Of a stretch of 29,558 nucleotides of DNA, positions 24,153-29,558 are shown piece after piece (the stretch's first letter is position 1; each line of letters starts with the position of its first letter). The translations under genes were made by a program, and so were the position numbers. A model generated the notes under the pieces. That model did no database searches. It was given only the letters and a program-made list of their open reading frames with translations, and was not told where the DNA came from. The DNA is from Caryophanales bacterium UBA6768 (GTDB taxonomy: Bacteria > Bacillota > Bacilli > Bacillales_D > Amphibacillaceae): contig DKGO01000226.1 in NCBI GenBank assembly GCA_002453315.1, positions 1-29,558 of the forward strand, in the 5' to 3' direction.

Positions 24153-27100
24153 ATGAGTCAAAGAGTAAGTATCATGTTCGTCTTTTTACTAGTCATGCAA
24201 ACAGTATTAAGTGGATTGAATTTGCAGGCTAGTACAGTAGATGCTACTGGCAATGAGAATATCGAATTATCATTGCAAAATGTCAAAGACGAAAATGGTG
24301 AAATTATCGATCTCGACGAAGAGAGAGGAAGATGCAGATGTCACAGTTTCCGTTGCATGGAAAATCAATGGAACAGTTGAAGCAGGAACAACGGGAACAC
24401 TAGAATTGCCAGATGGCCTGGTAGTTACCGAGGGGCAATCAGGAGATATCGTTGTTGATGGGAGTTTGTTGGAAGACGCACCATCTATTTTCGATGATCA
24501 ATCTGTAGAACCCGGTGAGGAAGAAATAGAAGAAGTAGAGGAAGAAGAGGAAACAAATGAATTAATTAATGAACAGAAGGTCGTTGAAGATGTGCAGATT
24601 GGTCAATTTAATGTATCAGAAGATGGAAATCTATCGGTCGCAATTAGTAGAAATGTAGATTTAGAAGTTCATGGAGATATTGTTTTAAATGCTATTCTAG
24701 AGGGGCATAAAAACAAAGGCATGTTCTTTATGTCGGCAAATAGTAACAATGTTCCTTTCAATAGTGGAAGTGAAATTACAGAGAACTTCGAAATTAATAG
24801 CGTAAGAATGTTTACTAATCCTGATGAGAATGGTAAAAAAACAGGTGATTCTGAGGAAATACCAGATTTCCGTCCATCAACTGATGAAAGTCTGTCTATT
24901 GAATTTAACTGGGAGCTGGATGGAGGTCACAATTATTCTGCTGGAGACTTTTATACATTTGATTTGCCAGATGTTTTCTTATTTGGGGACGAGGATTTAA
25001 CTGGAGAATTAACCAATGAAGAAGGTGTTCCAGTAGCAGATTATCTTGTCACCACCGAGGGTAAGGTTACTTTCACATTTAATGATCAAATTAATGAAGG
25101 CAAAGGCTATGAAGGTGACTTTTTCGTCTGGAAAAAATTCGATAAAAGTAAATTAAAAGAAGGAACAAAGCAAGACATTAAATTTGAAATTGATGGAGAC
25201 TCCATCGCTATTCCCGTTCACTTTAAAAAAGATGAAGGTAATAACATTAATAAAAATGGAACACCGAAAAAAGATGATGTAGAAAATAATCGTAATTCTG
25301 ATTCTATTGAATGGATAGTAGACTTTAACTTGGATGAGAAATCCCTAAATGGTGTAACTCTCATTGATACACTTCCAGCAGGTTTAATAATCGTTGATAC
25401 CTCAATTGAAATTTATGAATTAACTGTTAATTTGGATGGTACAGTTAATTATGATGTGGTAGAAGATAAGGTAACTGACAAAACTCCGGTTATAGATGGT
25501 CAATTACTGGAGATTGACTTTGGTAAAATTGACGGTGCATATCGTGTAATTTATCAAACGAGTGTACCTACACCTTCTGGAGAAAATCCAGATTATAATC
25601 CTAGATATGAAAACCAAGTTGAAATAACAAACAAGGATAATAATGAAACATTAAAAGATAATGATAGTGTAAACATATCTTTTAACGAACCATTAAACAA
25701 GAATTCAATAGGTTATATTAAGGAAAATCAAGAAATAAGATGGGAAATTGAATATAATTTTAATGAGCAGTCTATTGATAAAGACGACGCAGTATTAATT
25801 GATACGTTTAATATTGAACATCAGGAATTAGATATTGGCTCATTTGAGGTATTTAAAGTAGATATTGACCCGAGCGGAAAACCGGTTAATGAGGAACAAG
25901 TAGATAGCTTAAAATATAATGTGGTCGATTTTACGGATCCGAATGATCTAAGTGTTGGTGGTTTTGAGTTTTCATTTACTGAAGATATTGATAGTGCCTT
26001 TATTATTAAATATAAAACAACTGCTACAGAAAGAGTATATGAAGATAGTTTTAAAGTTAATAATAAGGTGGAAATTGAAGACGGTCCTGAAAAAGATGCA
26101 GAGCAAGAGATTCATCAAGTTATATTCGATAAAAATAACGGAAAAATTGATTATGAAAACAAAATAATTACTTGGACTATCACTGTAAATCAAGATGGAT
26201 ATGACATGACCAATGTAGTTATTACTGATAGTTTTAGGGATCAGGGATTGACATTTGTAGAAAATTCACTTGAGACTAATCCAAACTTATCAGCTAATTT
26301 AGGATATGAATTAAATGTTGATAGCGATGAGGAAGGATTTGAATTAAAATTAGGTAATATAGAAGAGAAACTTGTTATTACTTATCAAACAGCATTTGAT
26401 CCAACTCACTTTGATTTTGAAAATGTTCAGACTGCAAATTATAAAAATGAAGCAACGTTGGATTGGGATGAAATAGATGATTCTAAACCAGATATGATAA
26501 AAACCGGTACATTAACACCGAATGATTTAATGAAACATAATGGTGCAAAAACAGCTGAATATGATGCAACTGAAAAGGTAATTACGTGGACAATTGATAT
26601 TAACTACAATCGTCATACAATTAATCAACCTGTTGTGACAGACTTTTATTCTGGTGAACAAAACTTTGATGCTAATTCATTAAAAGTAGAAAGGCTACAA
26701 ATTAATTCAGATGGGACAGTAGAAGTTATAGATAATTCAGAGTTTGAAAATTTTGATTTGGATTCAGAAGTTACCGACAATAATCGTAATGGATTTAAAT
26801 TGACTTTTAACGAAGGAATTTCAGAACCATATCGTATTACTTATCAAACAAATCTTAAAGGCCTTCCGGTTGAAGAAGAATACAATAATAAGGCGACCCT
26901 TTTTAATGCTGAGGAACCAGGTAATATTCTGCTAGAAAGAGATGCAAAAGTAAGACCCAAGTTTGGAGATAAGAATTCGCATAAGGAAGTTAGTCAAGAT
27001 GGAAGGACAGCAAACTGGATACTCAATATTAATAGAAACAAGTCTTTTATTGAAGATGCAATAGTTATAGATGAGTTATCGGATAATCAATTTTATTATC

Positions 27101-29253
27101 AAGATAGTTTTGTGTTATATGAAACTATTGTTGATGAAGAAGGAAATATAACTCAAGGAAACCCTGTTGATGAGTCTCAATATGACCTTAAATTTTCTGT
27201 TGATACTGATACTTGGAAAGAATCTTTTAAATTGGATTTTGATGGTTCTATTGAAGAAGCATATATTTTAACATATGACACATATATCAATGCAAAGAAT
27301 GGAGAGGAAATCTCTAATAATGCTTTTCTTTATGAAACAGGTGAAGACGATGCAAATGATGAAGCAAGTCAGGAATATGAAGTTAGTTTCCAAGGTGGGG
27401 CAGGAGGTTCCGTCTTTTCAACTGGTGGAATGAAGTTTAGTATTAAGAAGGTAGATGCTGATAATTCTATGCCACTTAAAGATGCAAAATTTGAATTGTA
27501 TGATGTAACAGGGGTAAATTTACTTGAAACGATAACTACCGATGATAATGGAGTTGCAACTACTGAGGGAGAATATAAATTTGGGAAATATTTGATAAAG
27601 GAAATCGAGGCTCCAGAGGGATATTTTATTTCCGATGAATATGAACAAGGTAAAGTAATTATATTTGATAAGGACTCCAATGACGATTCGATTATATATG
27701 AGGTTGATGATAATGAAGAAAAAATTGATGAGCCTTATACCTTCACTAATACTGAAGGAAAATGGGATGTTAAATTACTAAAAATAGATAGTGTTACTAA
27801 TGATGAGTTATCAGGTGCTACTTTTGAATTATATGATGTCAGGAACCTTAATGATCCAATTGAAATAAATGGAGAAACACAAATTGAAACGAATCAAGAT
27901 GGTGAAATATTCCTTGAGAATCTAGAACCTGGTGATTATCAATTTGTTGAAATTGAGGCGCCTTACGGTTATCTTCTAGATGATGAACCGATTGAATTTA
28001 CAATTAAAGAAAAGCCAGTAGAATTAGAAAGGTTGGATTTTAAAAATACTGCAATTGAAAGAATTGAAATTAGCGGTGAGAAGCAATGGATTGAGGCAGA
28101 TGACCAATATCGTCCTGGGTCAATAGTGGTACATTTATTACGAGATGGTGAAGAGTTTGAAAAGCAAATTGTTAAACCAAACGATAGTGGAGAATGGAAA
28201 TATTCATTTACGGATTTACTTGCGACAGATCCTTCAGGAGAAACTTATGATTATACTGTTAAGGAAATAGAAGTTCCAGGATATGAAACAGAAGTTTTAG
28301 AAAATAACATATACAACACTCAAAACACAACAGAAATCTTTGGTTCAAAAACATGGCTTGATAATGATGATGCAACTGGTGATCGTCCAGATTCAATTAC
28401 TGTTCAAGTATTAAAAGATACAGAAGTTATTCAGGAGAAAGAAGTTGAAGTGGATCAGTATGGTGATTGGACATACACATTCACAAACTTACCAACCCAT
28501 GATCAATATGGTGAAGAAATAGAATACAAGATTAATGAATTACCTGTTCCGGGATATTCTACAGAATACGATGGAAATGACATTATTAATACTCGTACAG
28601 ATATAATCGATGTTGCAGGAACAAAAACATGGCATGAAGTTGACAAACGATATCGCCCAGATAGCATTACAGTTCAATTACTGGCAAATGGCGAAGTCGA
28701 AAAGGAACAACAAGTAACGGCTAAAACAGATTGGAACTATGGGTTTTATGAGCTTCCTGCTTACGATGAAGATGGAATAGCGATTGTTTATGGAATAGCG
28801 GAAGTACCATTGCCAGGTTATGAAACAGAAGTGAACGGATATGATATGACGAATACACAATTGACAAAGGATATTACCGTAACGAAAACATGGAAAGGTG
28901 ACAACGAGGAAATACGTCCAAATTCGATAACATTACACCTTTATGCAGATGGCGTTAAGGTAGATACGATAAAAATGACGGAAGAAACTGGTTGGAAATA
29001 CACTTTTGAACAATCACCAGTTTATAATGAAAACAGTGAAGAAATTGAGTACACAATAGAAGAAGACCCAGTTAATCAATATGAAACAACGATTAATGGA
29101 TTTGACATAACAAATACGTTTACTCCGGATAAAACAGACTCGGAAATTCCTAAAACCGCCACACCATACTACAACATGCTTTTGATTGGAATGTTAATCA
29201 TGGCATTTGGGGCACTCATCTTTGTATGGTATCGGACGAGAAGACGAGCATAA
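24153..29253 (+). CDS. Large cell-wall-anchored MSCRAMM-like adhesin with Cna-B repeats, frameshifted near the start
   Basis: Surface protein of about 1,700 residues if one frame change is corrected. The ATG at 24153 has a strong RBS (AGGGGAGA) and a signal peptide ending near LNLQAS. That frame runs only to 24380; the rest is open in the +1 frame to 29253, whose first ATG (24241) has no RBS or signal. Domains: acidic linker (about 24495-24560); SdrG/Ig-like head with GDFYTFDLPDVF (about 24770-25230); five modules of 138-144 residues, each with a conserved Trp (codons at 25312, 25741, 26173, 26587, 27016); two SpaA-type Cna-B domains (27436-27760, 27763-28050); four Cna-B repeats of 87-91 residues (from about 28062, 28332, 28606, 28867); sorting motif IPKTA (29146-29160); one membrane helix; and an RTRRRA tail. 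It probably mediates adhesion. No sortase gene lies in the window. Confidence 0.85.
24321..24328 (+). other. Frameshift site in the adhesin gene (GA-rich tract)
   Basis: The tract GAGAGAGG sits where the reading switches frame. The first frame reads EIIDLDEE and then runs into RGRCRCHS, which has no adhesin character. The next frame, from the same point, reads EEDADVTVSVAWKING and continues the protein. Removing one base, or adding one GA, restores a single frame. This may be a real mutation, a slippage switch, or a sequencing error. Confidence 0.8.
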
Positions 29254-29272
29254 ATTTTGTTAAATAAATTTT

Positions 29273-29329
29273 AATCCCTTTTGAGTTAATGGACTTAAGA
29301 AATTCCTCAGACTCAAAGGGGATTTTTTT
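29273..29329 (+). terminator. Strong rho-independent terminator after the adhesin gene
   Basis: AATCCCTTTTGAGT (29273-29286) pairs over 14 positions, with one G-T, to ACTCAAAGGGGATT (29311-29324). A run of seven T (29323-29329) follows. It begins 19 bp after the adhesin stop. Confidence 0.9.
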
Positions 29330-29518
29330 CAATTAAATCAACCTAACCCGCAAATCAAAAAATCACAGGAAAAGTTCCTCATCATTGACAACGTTGCGAC
29401 ATATGAAATAGTATATGATAAACTGTCAATAACGATCTATAATGAAGTAATTAAAATTCAAAACGAAATGACGTCCCAACATTCAACAAAGAAGGGCTTC
29501 AATGGAGGATGTGTGTGC

Positions 29519-29558
29519 ATGGAATTTTTTGATATATTAATTAGGGTTTACTGAACAT
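29519..29558 (+). CDS. Possible start of a further gene, cut or broken at the window edge
   Basis: GGAGG at about 29504-29508 precedes an ATG at 29519 that reads MEFFDILIRVY and then meets a TGA at 29552-29554. The opening resembles the N-terminus of MgtC/SapB-type membrane proteins. One extra T in the GTTTACTG stretch would continue it as RVLLN. Upstream, TTGACA (29385-29390) with TAGTAT (29409-29414, spacer 18) could be its promoter. The window ends too soon to tell a short peptide, a frameshifted gene or noise apart. Confidence 0.2.

Noticed and set aside
24241..24330. ATG at 24241 as the true adhesin start
   Set aside because: It has no RBS and no signal peptide, while the ATG at 24153 in the other frame has both.

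Overview
The window looks like the chromosome of a low-GC Gram-positive bacterium of the Bacillaceae type. Supporting signs are the AT-rich sequence, strong ribosome binding sites of the GGAGG kind with some GTG/TTG starts, a lipoprotein signal peptide, a YflT-type stress protein, a RocB-like M20 protein, NERD and DUF4282 proteins, and a cell-wall-anchored surface protein. I cannot name the species. I saw no rRNA, tRNA, insertion sequence or CRISPR array.

Positions 135-13088 (all +) read as one catabolic region. A ribose-type sugar ABC importer (lipoprotein, double ATPase, permease) is followed by a class III aminotransferase, an M20 metallohydrolase related to RocB, and a 3' scrap of a second, closely related aminotransferase. 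Then come a glutamate-1-semialdehyde-aminomutase-like aminotransferase, a two-domain class II aldolase-like protein and an FGGY carbohydrate kinase. Read together (inference), the set could import an amino- or N-substituted sugar or polyol, free or remove the nitrogen, phosphorylate the carbon skeleton and split it. I do not recognise this combination as a described pathway, so it is the best candidate here for something new.

Positions 13129-15109 hold a NERD-domain protein with a zinc ribbon, an array of eight 52-bp tandem repeats plus a partial ninth, and a small YflT-type stress protein with its own terminator. Positions 15307-19490 hold a response regulator with a clear promoter and a possible cre site, then a large 7TMR-DISM sensor with two histidine kinase cores around a receiver domain. 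Positions 19821-21378 hold two membrane proteins (one DUF4282) with low-complexity C-terminal tails and a terminator.

On the minus strand, 23847-21626 is a three-gene unit: a SARP/BTAD-type response regulator, a VanZ-like membrane protein and a SAM-dependent methyltransferase. Divergent from it is a roughly 1,700-residue surface adhesin. It has a signal peptide, an SdrG-like head, five modules of about 143 residues, six Cna-B domains, a sorting motif IPKTA and a membrane anchor, and a terminator follows. As given, this gene carries a frameshift in a GA-rich tract near its start, which separates the signal peptide from the rest. The last 230 bases hold a possible start of a further gene.
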